Shown here: in pieces, positions 24,701 to 36,603 of the stretch
Layout of the letters: every line of letters starts with the position of its first letter
How positions within the stretch are numbered: position 1 is the first letter of the stretch
Assembly (NCBI GenBank): GCA_964035795.1
Contig: OZ038320.1
Span: forward strand, 7,037,164-7,101,163
From: Pterobdella sp. o SKG-2022
Lineage: Eukaryota; Annelida; Clitellata; Hirudinida; Piscicolidae
Length of the DNA: 64,000 nt
Direction: 5' to 3'
The notes under the pieces: generated by a model
Told to the model about the DNA's origin: nothing
The model's database searches: none
Seen by the model: the letters and a program-made list of their open reading frames with translations, nothing else
Translations under genes and position numbers: made by a program

Positions 24701-27700
24701 GCTCCTGCTTCACTTCATTCAGCTTCCTTCTGATTATCGGAGAGGTTTTATGTTGATTCATTATTTTAAAAAAAAAAAATTATTCAATACTATTTAAGTG
24801 ACCAAGGCTTTTTATTAACAATGTAACGTTTTTAAGTACGTGAGAAAGTTACACTGTTAACGAAAAAGCTTCGCACTTTTAATAAAAAAAATAATATTCA
24901 ATAATTTTTGCTGAATCTTTAAAACTTGAATAATCTTGTGTTACCAACTTGTACTCAGCTTTGACTGCAGCTATTTCTTGTTCCTTGGCTTCTTCAAACT
25001 CATTGAATCGTTTCATCTTCTTGCCAAGTTCTTCCATTCTTTCTGCGTCAACCAGTTCTATTTTCTCAGATAGATCCCGTGACAATACAGCATTTCTTTC
25101 TTTTAAACTAAAATTACATTACACCAAAATATATCGCATTTTTTAATTTTACGTTTAGTAATTTAGTATTTCCAAACCATGCTAGTAGAGAAACGAACGT
25201 AAAACGATGATGCTGATAATTCAAGTGTCAATCTAAATAAACGAACTACCGAGATGAAGTTTTTTAATCCATACTATTGAAGCTTTATGAGATTTTACAT
25301 TGATTTATATAACTCACGTTTCCATGCATTTTTCAAAATTTTCTTCAGCCAATTCCAACCTCTTTCTGTTAATTTATGAAACTTTTTCAAATAATGTTAT
25401 TTTTATAACCACTAAAATAGATATATATATACACGGTGGTATAAAACGTTAAAAAATCATTTTCAAAAAATAACGATGGAAAAAGCTCTTGAAGAAAGAA
25501 AAATTGTAGTTAATGACAGTTGAATTCTTACTGGTGTCCAGACTGTAGGAGACTTATTTGGTCCTGATGTTGTTGCTTCAAAACCTCAATGCTGTGTTCC
25601 AGGAAAGAGTTTTTCTGCTTCAATTCTTCTATCACGTGCTGCTCAATACGTTTTAAATTATGTGGTTTTTGTGTCGATTAATATATTTTAAAGAAAATCA
25701 TTGAAACTTTAAGTATGAAATATTTCAAAAGACGCCTATATAAAAATGAGCTGGAATTGTTGAAAAAAACTCATCATAAAGGCTGCTATTGGATTATGAT
25801 AGTTTTACTTTTTCGAAAATTTGAGCTCATTTGCAACTAAACGTGTTTTTAAAAATTCAAAACTCCAGTTACAAGAAAACATATAATAACGATTTGAATC
25901 AAACACTTATTAACTGAATATTAATACGAAGTTTTTTGTAAGTTGAACTCACATTATCAGGTATACAAACTTAAAGACATTGTTAACAGTTAAAAAGTTT
26001 GTATACTTGATAATGTGAGTTCAACTTACGAAAAGCTTCGTATTATTCAGTTAATAAAAGTGTTTGACTCAAATCGTTTTTGTTAATAAGCTAGTTTAGT
26101 TAATCTTAAAAACATATGATGTTTTAGAGAACATTATAACAGGAAATATCACCATAGATTGTTGATTGATTGTTTTTGTAGGTTCATCTTTTAGTTCTAA
26201 CTTTTTGGTTTTAGGACCTAAATCGTCTAAAAAATCCAAATTGAATTTTGAAGTTTCTTTATTTTTTTTTAAACTTTTATCCTCGTTTTGGGGTTTAGAA
26301 GACCCTGTTTTTGAATTATCAAGTAGAAAGTCGAGTTCTTGTGTTGAAGGCTTGAGTTCTTCGTCCAAGAAACTAGCTGTTTTTGGTTGTTAAACTATTT
26401 TAATATTTGAAATAATTGTATGTATCATTCAATTAAACTTTTAAAATGAGTTTTTATATATTCAAAAAAATGAACATTAAATTTGGAAGATTTTTCAATA
26501 CATTTGTTGAAACAAAGCTATAGTTTTCGATAATATCAGCCTTATCATTAAAACGTTAACATATAACTTGAATTAACAAGGTCATGCTAACGTTTAAAAA
26601 TTGGAAATTTTCTCAAAATTTTTCAATCTATTTTTCTGAAAAATGTCTTAATGGAAATATTTGAATTTTTTTTTCATTAGCTTAGTACTAAACGGAAATA
26701 AGTTTCTAGAAACCAATTTGATAAAGAACAACTTTTTTTATTCAAAGATCCTTCCATGGAATTAGGTCTAGGTCGGTTATTGCTATTTGTGTCAAAAGTT
26801 TCTCCCAACCAGTCTGGATTAGATTTCTTGTTAATATCACTGATAAGTGATGTGGGAGCGGTGGATAGGAATAGAGGATTTTCATCACTATCTTCGTTTT
26901 GAAACCTGAATAAAAAAGTTAGAATTTTTTTCAAATTTAAACTATATATAAATATGTAAACTTACTGAACTTTCAAATTACCTTACTTGCCGCTTGTTTC
27001 CTGACGAAGGAAAAAAATTTGAGTCATTTTTTGTGTCTTTATTTAAGTTCTTTTTTTCTTCAGTTGTTTTTACTAATAAATCTTCATTTTCTTCTTCGTC
27101 AAAGTTTAACAATTCATCTAAAATAGATTTGTTTTTATTTTTGTTTGCCGGCAATGGTTTGGCTTCTTTTAGCTCAATGTCTGAAGTTATTTTATGTTTG
27201 TCAAAGCTATCAAACAAATGTTTTGTTTGAACATCACTTGTGAAATTTGAAGTGTTGTTAGGTTGTATGTCATTTTCTGTAGTTTTTTCTTTTTCTTTAT
27301 TATTATTCTTGTTTTCAAGTTTGTCTTTTGCTTCAACTTGACTGACTTGAGAAGATTTTTTCGTATCTACAAAAAAAGCATTATTATAAAAATGTATACA
27401 ACATCATGAAAATGAATTTAAAGTATTACAAATATTTTTTAAAGTCATTGTGATTGGCAGAAGTGCTGTAATTTACATGATCACCTTTTTGTGGTCCACT
27501 TAAAACACTGTTTAAAAAATCTTCTAAGTCATCTGGGTGTCATGTTTCACAGTTATTTTAAATGCTATTTGTTTAGAAAATATTTCAATTAGTGCAAAAA
27601 AAAACCTTCATTGTCGAAGTCTTGGAAAGGCTGCAATAAATAATAAAGTTTTAGTTAACTGATTTTTGAAACATAAAGTTCAAAAATGTAATAACTTTTG

Positions 27701-27707
27701 TTGACAT
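21772..27707 (-). CDS. FBF1: Fas-binding factor 1-like transition-fibre protein
   Basis: FBF1 sits on the distal appendages (transition fibres) of the basal body and gates ciliary entry. The start is a 12-base exon (27696-27707, MSTK), then 27606-27630 and about 27450-27531 join in phase to give DNEDDLEDFLNSVL. The acidic, low-complexity N half (about 26100-27367) has repeated short patterns such as LDELLNFDEEENEDLL, PDWLGETFD and LDFLDDLGPKTKKLEL. The C half (25640 down to 22100) is an almost continuous coiled coil spread over about ten exons, with family-like segments VKQEHEEALLRLME (about 24700) and EVEVLMNGHTQ (24500). The last exon (about 21915-21772) gives RFLSMMKKEVEFSLKNSL, resembling the conserved FBF1 C-terminus. 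It is tail to tail with the receptor gene (222 bp apart). Identity rests on order of segments recalled from the family; another appendage coiled-coil protein is the alternative. Confidence 0.8.
23425..23550. repeat. Hairpin element (inverted repeat) in an FBF1 intron
   Basis: The left arm (from 23431, ACCAGTGAAAC...GAACACGCAGAGAAAATTTT) is repeated in reverse complement ending at 23546, with a loop of about 15 bases. It fits a palindromic MITE-like insertion. It differs in sequence from the AAGCTTCGT hairpin family. Confidence 0.75.
25172..25222 (+). repeat. LINE/SINE 3'-tail relic with GAT-type end
   Basis: GCTAGTAGAGAAACGAACGT followed by AAAACGATGATGCTGAT matches the better copy at 54290-54335 and degraded ones at 29588 and 30940. 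It is probably the end of a dispersed retroelement family. Confidence 0.5.
25886..26082. mobile_element. MITE-like element, two 85-base inverted arms
   Basis: The left arm 25886-25972 and right arm 25994-26082 are near-perfect reverse complements around a spacer of about 20 bases. The outer ends read CGATTTGAATCAAACAC and its complement; the inner part contains TGATAATGTGAGTTCAACTT and ACGAAAAGCTTCGT. Partial relatives occur at 31826, 47155, 61735 and 63455. It lies in an FBF1 intron. No transposase is encoded, so it would need a trans-acting partner if it is a DNA transposon derivative. Confidence 0.8.
26425..26570. repeat. Dispersed repeat copy A
   Basis: Contains CAATTAAACTTT, then AAGCTATAGTTTTCGATAA and CAGCCTTATCATTAAAACG. 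The same order of blocks occurs at 54345-54470. Family unknown. Confidence 0.5.
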
Positions 27708-28541
27708 TTCCAGCTGATTAGTTTGGCACGGGTATCTAGGGTAAACGATGGAAATGTTAATGATTATTTTAAAAAAAGAATAATACTCCATGCTTTAGTT
27801 TTAAACTTTCTTTACAATTGGTGTTCAATTTTATTTAAAGTGAAAAAATTATAAAAAGCATTAAATTTATTTTTTTATTTGCGACTAATTTACTATTGAC
27901 TTCATAGATTTGTTTAATTTTAAAAAATATAATAAATATAAAATAACTAAATAACGTTTTTCTAAGAATTTTCAATATATATTTCCCAGTTGGAGATATT
28001 CTGATATTGACAACAAGCACTTAGTGAAAAATTGATAGATCTTTCAAAAAAGCATTCACAATTGATATCGTATTATTTCAAAAAATTGAATTTAGTTTTG
28101 ATGATTAAAAAATTTATTGAAAAAAAATTTATTCGAATTTTTATCCATAAAGCACAAAAAGATAATTCAAAGAATAGTAAAAAAATTTTAAAAATAGAAC
28201 AAAAATAAAAATATATTAAGTTATTTTATTTGAGTTTTTTCAATGTTTTCTTTCCAAATTTCTAATAAAAAGAATATATTTATACGCTATAATTTACCGA
28301 TCGAGTTCGCACAAATAGGATTGTTTTTTTGATCTTTTTGTTTGCTTTTTTAATACACAAAAAATTATTTCAATACCCTCAGAATGAATTTTATTTTAAT
28401 TATTTGATAGTTTTAAACGTTTAATTACTCGATAATATTCAGAGTAACCGAAATGTTGCTTTAGAAAGGATTTGATTAGATTGAAGATACAATTTATAAA
28501 TGGTTTGAAAATTTTACTGTCTACCACAAAGAGTTTTTGAA
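27708..28541. promoter_or_regulatory. Divergent intergenic region between FBF1 and PPP2R5
   Basis: 834 bp of very AT-rich sequence separates the start of FBF1 (minus) from the start of PPP2R5 (plus). It must hold both promoters and 5' UTRs if these are the true starts. I see no clear TATA box or other motif I would name, and no extra coding exon. Confidence 0.45.
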
Positions 28542-31500
28542 ATGACTAGCAAGATAGTTGATAAAATAGATCCTTACAACAAGAGCAATCATAGGAGAAA
28601 TAGAAGAAGTGGAACTTCGTCAACTTATTCACACAAAAGTAGCACCATTCTTGAGCCACTACAGCCATTAAATGGTATCAAATTTATTTTTAACCTATTG
28701 AAATTATCTATATTTGCTTATTCAAGAGCTTTTTGTGGCTTTAATCACTTATTGATTTTATTAGATATAAGTTCATAGCGACGTGTATTCATTTAAAACT
28801 TACAGAAGCGTCTTTAGGAGATAGAGAAGATCTTTTTGTACATAAGTTGAGGCAGTGTTGCATTTTGTTTGACTTCTGGGATCCCTTGAGTGACATCCAA
28901 AGCAAGGAAGTGAAAAGGTCTGGAAGCTTTAAACTTTGTATTCTCATTTATTAAGTGTTTAAAAGGTTTTGAATTTTAATCATTTTATTTTTTTGAAATA
29001 TTTTGTCTAAGGATGATTTAATGATGCTTCAACTTATTTTTGACAGAACTTGTTTGAATGAGTTGTTAGAATACATTTCCATAAATGAGGGTGTTTTTAC
29101 TGATGTTATTTATCCTGAAACTGTTACAATGGTTAGTTTAATTAGTGTTTTCATCAACAATATCAATGAATATGTTATAACCCATTTTTCTTGATCAAGG
29201 GCTTTTCAAAAAAATTTTTTTTGAGTAGATAGTTATTTTTCAATCTTTGATTAAGAATGGGATCATGGGATTTTATCTAATCCAAATTTTTTAGAAAAAT
29301 TTCAAAATTATTGGTTTTAAAATTCCTCATTGGTTAAGATCGTTCATTAAAGCTAAAAACACCATGATTTATTCATTTACATCAAATATTGTGTTTTACT
29401 ATTCATAATTAGTTATAACCACACAGAAAATTTGTAAAAACATATATATTCACAAATTGAGTTGTATAAACAAATTTATATATTTGACATATATTCATCA
29501 TGTCCACCATCGAAGCTTAGTTTTAATATGGTTTGTAATTTCAGTTGTAACAGTAGTAGAGTTATTATGTCCAATAGTAACCTACCAAAACCATGCAGCA
29601 TGGAAACGAACATAAAAAAAATAATGATGACGATGAGTAACAATATTGAAATTATCATATCGTTGAACACCATTAAATACCAATTTAATATGAACAGGTA
29701 TCAACAAACATCTTTCGGCCACTGCCTCCCAAGGAAAACCCCTTCTTTGACCCTGAGGAGGATGACCCTAACCTCGAGCCTGCTTGGCCCCACCTCCAGG
29801 TAACCTAACCTATGTTATTGTTTTTATTATGATTTTTATTGTTTATATTAATTTTTTTTTGTTTTGTCCCAATTATATGAGGTTAGATGATAGTAGTATT
29901 ATTAATATTTTTTCATCAATGTTAATATTACTCTTAGTAGTACATTATTAAATCTGGGTTGCTTTCTTTGGTCCTATAAAATGAACATTATTTGTTTTAG
30001 TAGTAAATGCTTTAACGTACATGATTCTAGTTATTGTTGGTTTCCATTATCCTACATTATTAATAATGTTGTTTTTTAGCATTTTTATTGATGTTTATGA
30101 TCTTCATTGTATATAGTTGCTAATGACTGTTGAGTGTTATTTGATAAGTGGTATGCAACTATTTTGCTATTCATATTCGAATTATTATCTATTTATCTTG
30201 TTTTTTTAATTTTTAGTGTTTCAATTACGCAAACTTCTGCTGCATTTAATGTTTAGTCGTTTCCCTTTTAGCTGTATGTGTGATTGACTATTTTGCTATC
30301 TCTATTGTGTTTCTATCTATTTGTTTATGAGTATTTTTTGTGTGTTTCATTGTATACAATCTGTGTTTGAAATTTTTTTAAACCTAAAAAATAATTTGAA
30401 GTAGTGAAAAGTATTGTTTTTATTTCAATAAATATTTAACAAATAATTTATGATTTATTCAAATAATTTATAATTTTATGTATATTTTTTAATATATTTC
30501 ATTTTATTTCATCTTTTCTGTACTTTCAATTCTAGATTTCGAGGTGAAGATTAGGCGTATAATACTTGATTAAACGAAGATTAAAAATTTTGGTGCTAAG
30601 CAACTAAATATTTCGTTTATGACTAAAGGTAAAAATGCACAAAACCTATATATTTTTTAATAATACGGCGTAAGTTCTTGACAACTTCATTTTTTATTCT
30701 TCTGTTTTGTGTTTTTCGATAAATTTTTTGCTATTTTGAAGCTTTGATTATTGTTTTTTGTTTATTTTTTTTGATTTAAATATTCGTTTTGTATGAAATT
30801 GTATATTCAAACTATCATTTGTATTCTATTGAGACTATCATAATTAGATTATATCAATTGAGCCCCACAAACAATGATAAAAGAAAAGAAATACACTGTT
30901 AAGTCCATTTTTGAATTTTATAATCTCATTATATTTCATCGTCATCATTTTACGTCTGCCTATATCCTAGTATAGGTTGGAAATTGTACTGCAATTATTC
31001 CATTGAACACAACCTCACTGGTTATGTTTTAGTGTACAATACATAATGCTTTTTTCCACAGTTAATATATGACTACTTCCTGACTTTCCTCAAATCACCT
31101 GATTTCCAAGCCAGTCTAGCCAAACGATTTATTGACCAAAATTTTGTTCTGCAGGTATTTAGTGTTATTTGATGTTTCAGTGTTTGTGTTGTTGATTGTC
31201 GTTTTTATAGTTGCTTTGAAAGATTTCAGTTAAAAACAAACGTATTAAATCACTTACGTCATTTTCGTGCTACAACATGCACTGCATCGTTATCATCAGA
31301 TATATTGATTCAGTAGCATTCATACCCTTAAACTGTTTTTTATGTTGTCTCATTACCACTCACAATGTTCAACTAGCTATCACTAAAACCCCAATTAATA
31401 TCGAGCTTGACGTTAGCTTGAGGTGCTAGTCTATAAAAATTTTTCCTAAATAAATAGCTCATTTTATTAAATGGCACTGTTGTATCAATAATTTAGGTCA

Positions 31501-32294
31501 ACTACTATCAACCCCAGTTACTGGGACATGTACAGCAGTAAAATATAATACGACCGATAACTCTATTAGCATGGTATTAAGCAACCATACTAAATCCGCA
31601 GCTGTTGGAGTTGTTTGACACTGAGGATCCTCGGGAAAGGGAAATGTTAAAGACCTTGCTGCATTGCATCTATGGCAAGTTCCTGGGACTAAGGGCTTTC
31701 ATACGCAAACACATCAACAATATCTTTCTGAGGTACCGTTTTGCTTGTGGTATTATTAACTCTATGAGGGTTCCATGTGGGTTTAGTAGAATAGCTTGAT
31801 ACAATTTTATGACCATTATATTCTTTTTAAAAAAGATACGAAGTTTTACTTGAAAAAATTTTCTTTTTCCAAGTTCACTTGAGAATATAAGATTTTCTTA
31901 CGAAAAGCTTCGTGTATTTTGTTCAACAAGTTCTCTGCGTTTGTTGTTCATGCAATTATATATTGGGTTATAACACTAAGGAAAATATAATGCGGTGTTC
32001 AACCTGGAGTATTGTACCATCACAGCTCAAAGATACTATATATACTTGCGTCAATAGTTTCAGGAGTTTTATAATGGTGTTTTGTGTAAGTCATATGTCT
32101 TGTTTAATGTCACTGGCTGTGGTTAGTGTAATGTCAAGGCACTTTTTATTTCAAGATTACATTAATTTTTAAGGTATCTTTTTTTCAATTTATCATGTTA
32201 TCATTTATTAGTAATCTACACTACTTGTGAATAAGCATAGTAGTTGTTAGCATTATTTTAATCAATATAAAAATCATTAACGTACCACCTTCTC

Positions 32295-32377
<83 letters not shown>

Positions 32378-35300
32378 TCACTTATGAGTATGAAAGCTTC
32401 AATGGTATTGGGGAGCTGTTGGAGATTCTGGGAAGGTGGGTTTGACAGTTTGTGGGACGACGTTGGTAATGGTAGTTGTGATAACGATTGTGAGGGTGAT
32501 GATGATGATGTTGGTGAATGAATAATGGTAGTAGTGATGATGATGATTGTTGTTGTTGTTGAGCGCCAGCTTCCAAAGACTCTTCCGACACTCTGGAGCG
32601 AGTACCGAAAGAAACTTGCAGCTTCGAGTTGTTAGTGACTTTTGGTGAGCAGCGATAAAAATGATGGATGAATTCTCGAAATGCTTTGTGGTGATGATGC
32701 TGAAGGTGGTGATAATGATGGAGAAGGTGGTGATGATGATGGCTATAGTGATGTAATGATTAAATTATATCCATTAGTGAAGGCATATACCATAAATTGC
32801 TTTTTAATATTTTTCTGGTTTTAAACTTTAACATATTGACTTAATAAACGTTTATTTAAAATCACTCAATTCTATATTCAATTATATTGAATTCGAGTTG
32901 TATTGATAAATTTATGTTATTATTATTAGTATTATTATCGAGTTGTTCAAGCAATTATTAAAAATTTAATGACGACGTTTATTGTATTAAACTTCAAGAA
33001 TAATTTAAAGGTTTTTAGCCTAAATGATAAAATATATTAGAAAATTCTTCATATCATATTAAATAAATTCTCATTCATCATTTTCATCAATCCTAAACTT
33101 TGAGAAGAAAAACAGACTAGAAAGAGTTATAATGCTATGAGTTATATAATGATAAGTAATACTAGATCAATTGATTGTTAATAGACTGACTAATAATTAT
33201 GATAAATTAAAAAATTAATTTTAATTTGATTAATTAATGGTTAATTGAATTAATTTATTTTATTTATAGTATGATTTATTTTATTTATAATTTTATTTAA
33301 TTAATGATTAATTGAATATGAAATAGATTTAACGGAGATATAATAGATTAATTGGTTACAAATTAATCTAATATAAAACAGATCAACTTAATATAACTAG
33401 ACCAATCTAATCTAAAACGCCACACCACCACCACAGCATCATCAATGGCTTTGCACTACCTCTGAAGAAGGAACACGTGCAATTTCTCATCAAGGTATCT
33501 ATCCTTGTTCAGCCCATTTATTTACTGTTTTAATGTTAATTAGTTCAAAATGGTGGTATCCTACAATCAATATGGCCATAGATATAGATTTTGTTATATC
33601 GTTCACCATGATTATAACGTTGAATTATTAGTATTGAATATGCAAGCTTAATAGCTTTTAAAAGTTATGTATAATATAATTGTAGTATAATGTATGTTAA
33701 AGAACCTTAATAAAATAAAAAATATTAACACAAAATAATTTAATTTATAACCATTTCAAAGATTCAAACCACATAATAATATACGCTTAATACATTTATT
33801 TATTCATCTGGTCGATACGACGCGTTTTGTTACCATAGTTACTAGGCTAAAATTTCCAAAATAATAATAATAATAACCCTGTCAGGTTTTGATGCCACTG
33901 CACAAGACGAGGAATCTCAACCTGTTTCATGCTCAGGTATGTAACATGCGTTTCATGTAGATAGATAGACATAGGTAGATGAATTGATGGATGGATTGAT
34001 TGATTGCGTGATTGATTGGTTGATTGATTAATTTTTTGATTGATTGATCGATGCATCAAATAATGGCTTAACTCATCAGTTAGCATACTGTGTGGTACAA
34101 TTCCTTGAGAAAGACTCTTCATTAGCATCTCGGGTGATTATTATTATTATTATCATCAGTTATTAAAGTTATCATTAGGTTTCTAAACATTATTTAATGT
34201 TATATTTATTTCTATTATTTTTTATTGTTTATATTAATGGTGTTTTATCGATTTCTTAGTTATTATAGTATATGGTTATGAATCGTGTAGTCCATTAGAT
34301 CTATGGGATGAAAATTGAATATATCATTATCATCAATTGATTTGATGCAATAGAGCTTAAATAATGCTTTTATATCGTTTATTTTTCGATAAAAAATGAC
34401 CTGTATCATGCTAATAATAATTATTATTGGTTGATAGTGAAAACTTGTATGTTTTATGTGTAAGTGGTTGGTTTTTTGATACGTCTTTTGATCAGTCTTC
34501 TTTGTTCCACCATTGTAATTATACTATGAATTTGTGGACTAATTTAGTTTATGGGTTGAATGGTTTTGCTATATTCTCACACTTTTTGAACATATAGGGT
34601 ATTTGATTTTTTTAATATATTGTTTTTTTTACTATTCAAGTTAATAATTAAGTGAGTCGACACAACCCAATTGGTAGCGTGTTTTGGTTACATTTTGATT
34701 GTTAATTATAATTGAAGGTATGATTAATAAATGAGTCAGAGGTGTTTATTTGGTTTCAATATCTGATCGAAGTGCTTATACATGATCATTGTTTCAATAA
34801 GTCTATTTTTAATCACGAATCAAAATTTTGTGTTTTTTTTTTCATTTGTGAATAAACTTATTTAGAGAATGAATTTTCATTAGGCATTTTTACAACAGTA
34901 TGTTAATTGGGTATCAATTAGCCTAATATCAAATGTATTCATAGCATCAAAGCTTTATTTAAAAGTATATTATTTCCTTCATTTTAATTAACATTGATGA
35001 AAATATTAACAGTTTTAGTTCAAACAAATAAATATAATTTGAACACTAACTCATTGATGTAGGTGGTGATTGAGTTACTCAAGTTTTGGCCTAAAACTTC
35101 CAGTCAAAAAGAGGTGAGCAGACTAAATCTAAACAAATGCAAACTTCTAAACTTACAACCTATTATTTTGTTTAGGGCATTTCTTATTATTATTCCTTTG
35201 CGCTCCTAAGAGAGCATAGGGCCTCAACAACTTTCTTCCATCTTTCTCTGTCTCTGGCACTGGTTTTGATTTTTTCCATATTAAGCCAGAATACCGTAGC

Positions 35301-36603
35301 TCGCAGTTTAGACTTTTTTAGGTCTGTTTTGGACGTACCTCCCTTTTCTTCCCTTGCGGTTTCCATTCAAGCTCCCTGATTGGTTTGGCTGCAATGCGTC
35401 AAATTTTTTAAAAGTTATTCCAACTCCACCTGAAACAGAAGATTTCTGATTACAGTTGTTGTTGGTTTATATAACTTTTTTTATGTGTGGGTAGTTAACC
35501 CACAGCACAACCTCCAACCTGAAGAGCCAGGGTGCACCGTTTTGTCTAGACCCTACTCTTCAAACCTTCTAAGCGCGGTTGAACCTTTCAGAAGCTTAAG
35601 CCTCCGCTCATATAACCTATTGGGAGTCACTGGGACCCACAAACGGTCTTACCACGTCAAGTTGGTGCAACATCGGGACAGTTAGGGGCATTTAACTCTC
35701 ATTTTTCTTATTTTTTTTTATTTACTTTCAAAAATTTTCAAGCATTTATTCACCTTTAACATTTGTCAGGTAATGTTTTTGGGGGAGATGGAGGAAATAC
35801 TTGAAGCAACACCCATCAGCAGCTTCCATGACGTAGCCAAGCCACTCTTCCTGCAGTTGTCCAAGTGTGTGTCCAGCTCCCATTTCCAGGTTTGTGCTTA
35901 TGTGTTATTAAGTTTTTTACGGTCTTTATATATAAGCTTAGATTTGAAAAAATGATTTCACTTTAAAACCAAAGTTTTTAGAGTTTCTAAAAATTCTCTT
36001 TTATTACTTAGGCTTCTATAATAACTTAATTGCACTCTTGACGTTTTTAATTCATCAAATTTCAGTTTGAGTTTTTAATTGTTTAATGAATTATTTGAAC
36101 TTATTTTACTCAGAGTTTCTAAAACACAAAAACAAACAAATTGATTGATTCTTAGAACATAACAAAGCAAATTTCAAAACCTCATTTGTTTCACAGATAG
36201 CAGAGCGAAGCTTATATTACTGGAACAATGAATACATATTGAATCTCATGAAAGAGGAATCAGAGACTATTCTACCTATTGTATTTCCGGCCCTCTATAA
36301 CACTTCCCACTGGAATCAAATGATTTTAACGCTAACTGCTAACGCTCTCAAGACGACCAAAGATATGAATGAAGAGCTTTTCGAATCACTCGTTAATTCC
36401 AATTCTTCGAACAAGTAAGGCTTTTTAAAGCTCAATTTTTTTTGTTAAAATTCTCTATGCTGTTTTGAGGTAATAGTTATGTAATGATTTTATCATTAAA
36501 GTTTGTGGGTTAAAATGAAAATTGAACATGAACCAATAGAAACAAAGAGCAGAAGAGTATTGACAATGTATGGCAAGATGTGACAAATAAGCTGAAGATG
36601 TAG
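28542..36603 (+). CDS. PPP2R5: PP2A regulatory subunit B56 (B')
   Basis: Targeting subunit of protein phosphatase 2A; the B56 HEAT-repeat fold binds the A/C core and LxxIxE partners. Exons: 28542-28674, 28806-28917 ([10 protein letters not shown], missing one residue relative to the usual FVSDPLSD), 29047-29131, 29698-29799 ([18 protein letters not shown]), 31063-31154, 31602-31732 ([20 protein letters not shown]), 32376-32435, 33437-33494, 33886-33935, 34080-34133, 35063-35113 ([12 protein letters not shown]), 35770-35889, 36197-36414 ([12 protein letters not shown]), and a last exon at 36548. Junctions through 36414 keep phase. The last exon read in phase gives KAEEY and a stop near 36563; a different frame runs on to KLKM with a stop at 36603. 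The C-terminus is therefore uncertain and appears shorter than vertebrate paralogues. The alpha to epsilon class is not assignable. Confidence 0.96.
29588..29640 (+). repeat. Retroelement tail relic
   Basis: GCAGCATGGAAACGAACAT then an A/GAT-rich end, similar to 54290-54335. Lies in a PPP2R5 intron. Confidence 0.4.
30940..30985 (-). repeat. Retroelement tail relic, reverse orientation
   Basis: CATCGTCATCATTTTACGTC followed by TAGTATAGGTTGG is a degraded reverse complement of the GCATGGAAACGGACG...GATGAT tail seen at 54290-54335. Confidence 0.4.
31826..31916. repeat. Short hairpin with AAGCTTCGT core
   Basis: Begins ACGAAGTTTTACTTGAA and ends TTACGAAAAGCTTCGT, with CAAGTTCACTTGAGAA between. 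It looks like a reduced or diverged member of the 25.9-kb hairpin family, in a PPP2R5 intron. Confidence 0.5.
32299..32374 (+). repeat. (CA)n microsatellite forming a splice acceptor
   Basis: About 38 uninterrupted CA units. The last CA is followed directly by G, giving the AG that precedes the PPP2R5 exon starting at 32376. There is no other pyrimidine tract between repeat and exon. Confidence 0.95.
33965..34050. repeat. Imperfect GATTGATT tandem repeat
   Basis: Low-complexity run of GATTGATT variants between two PPP2R5 exons, ending 30 bases before the exon at 34080. Confidence 0.7.
35170..35700. repeat. Composite repetitive segment in a PPP2R5 intron
   Basis: GC-richer than the surroundings. 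The first half (GCGCTCCTAAGAGAGCATAG, GGCCTCAACAACTTTCTTCC) starts after a TTATTATTATT run and looks like a reversed LINE 3' end. The second half (35485-35685) holds an open but unrecognised frame. I read it as transposon debris rather than an exon, because PPP2R5 joins cleanly across it. Confidence 0.5.

Noticed and set aside
33847..34128. Minus-strand frame rich in Asn-Gln-Ser-Ile repeats
   Set aside because: Produced by the GATTGATT tandem repeat and antisense to a real PPP2R5 exon at 34080-34133.
35485..35685. Open frame in the PPP2R5 intron
   Set aside because: Neighbouring PPP2R5 exons join in phase without it, and the block looks like repeat debris.
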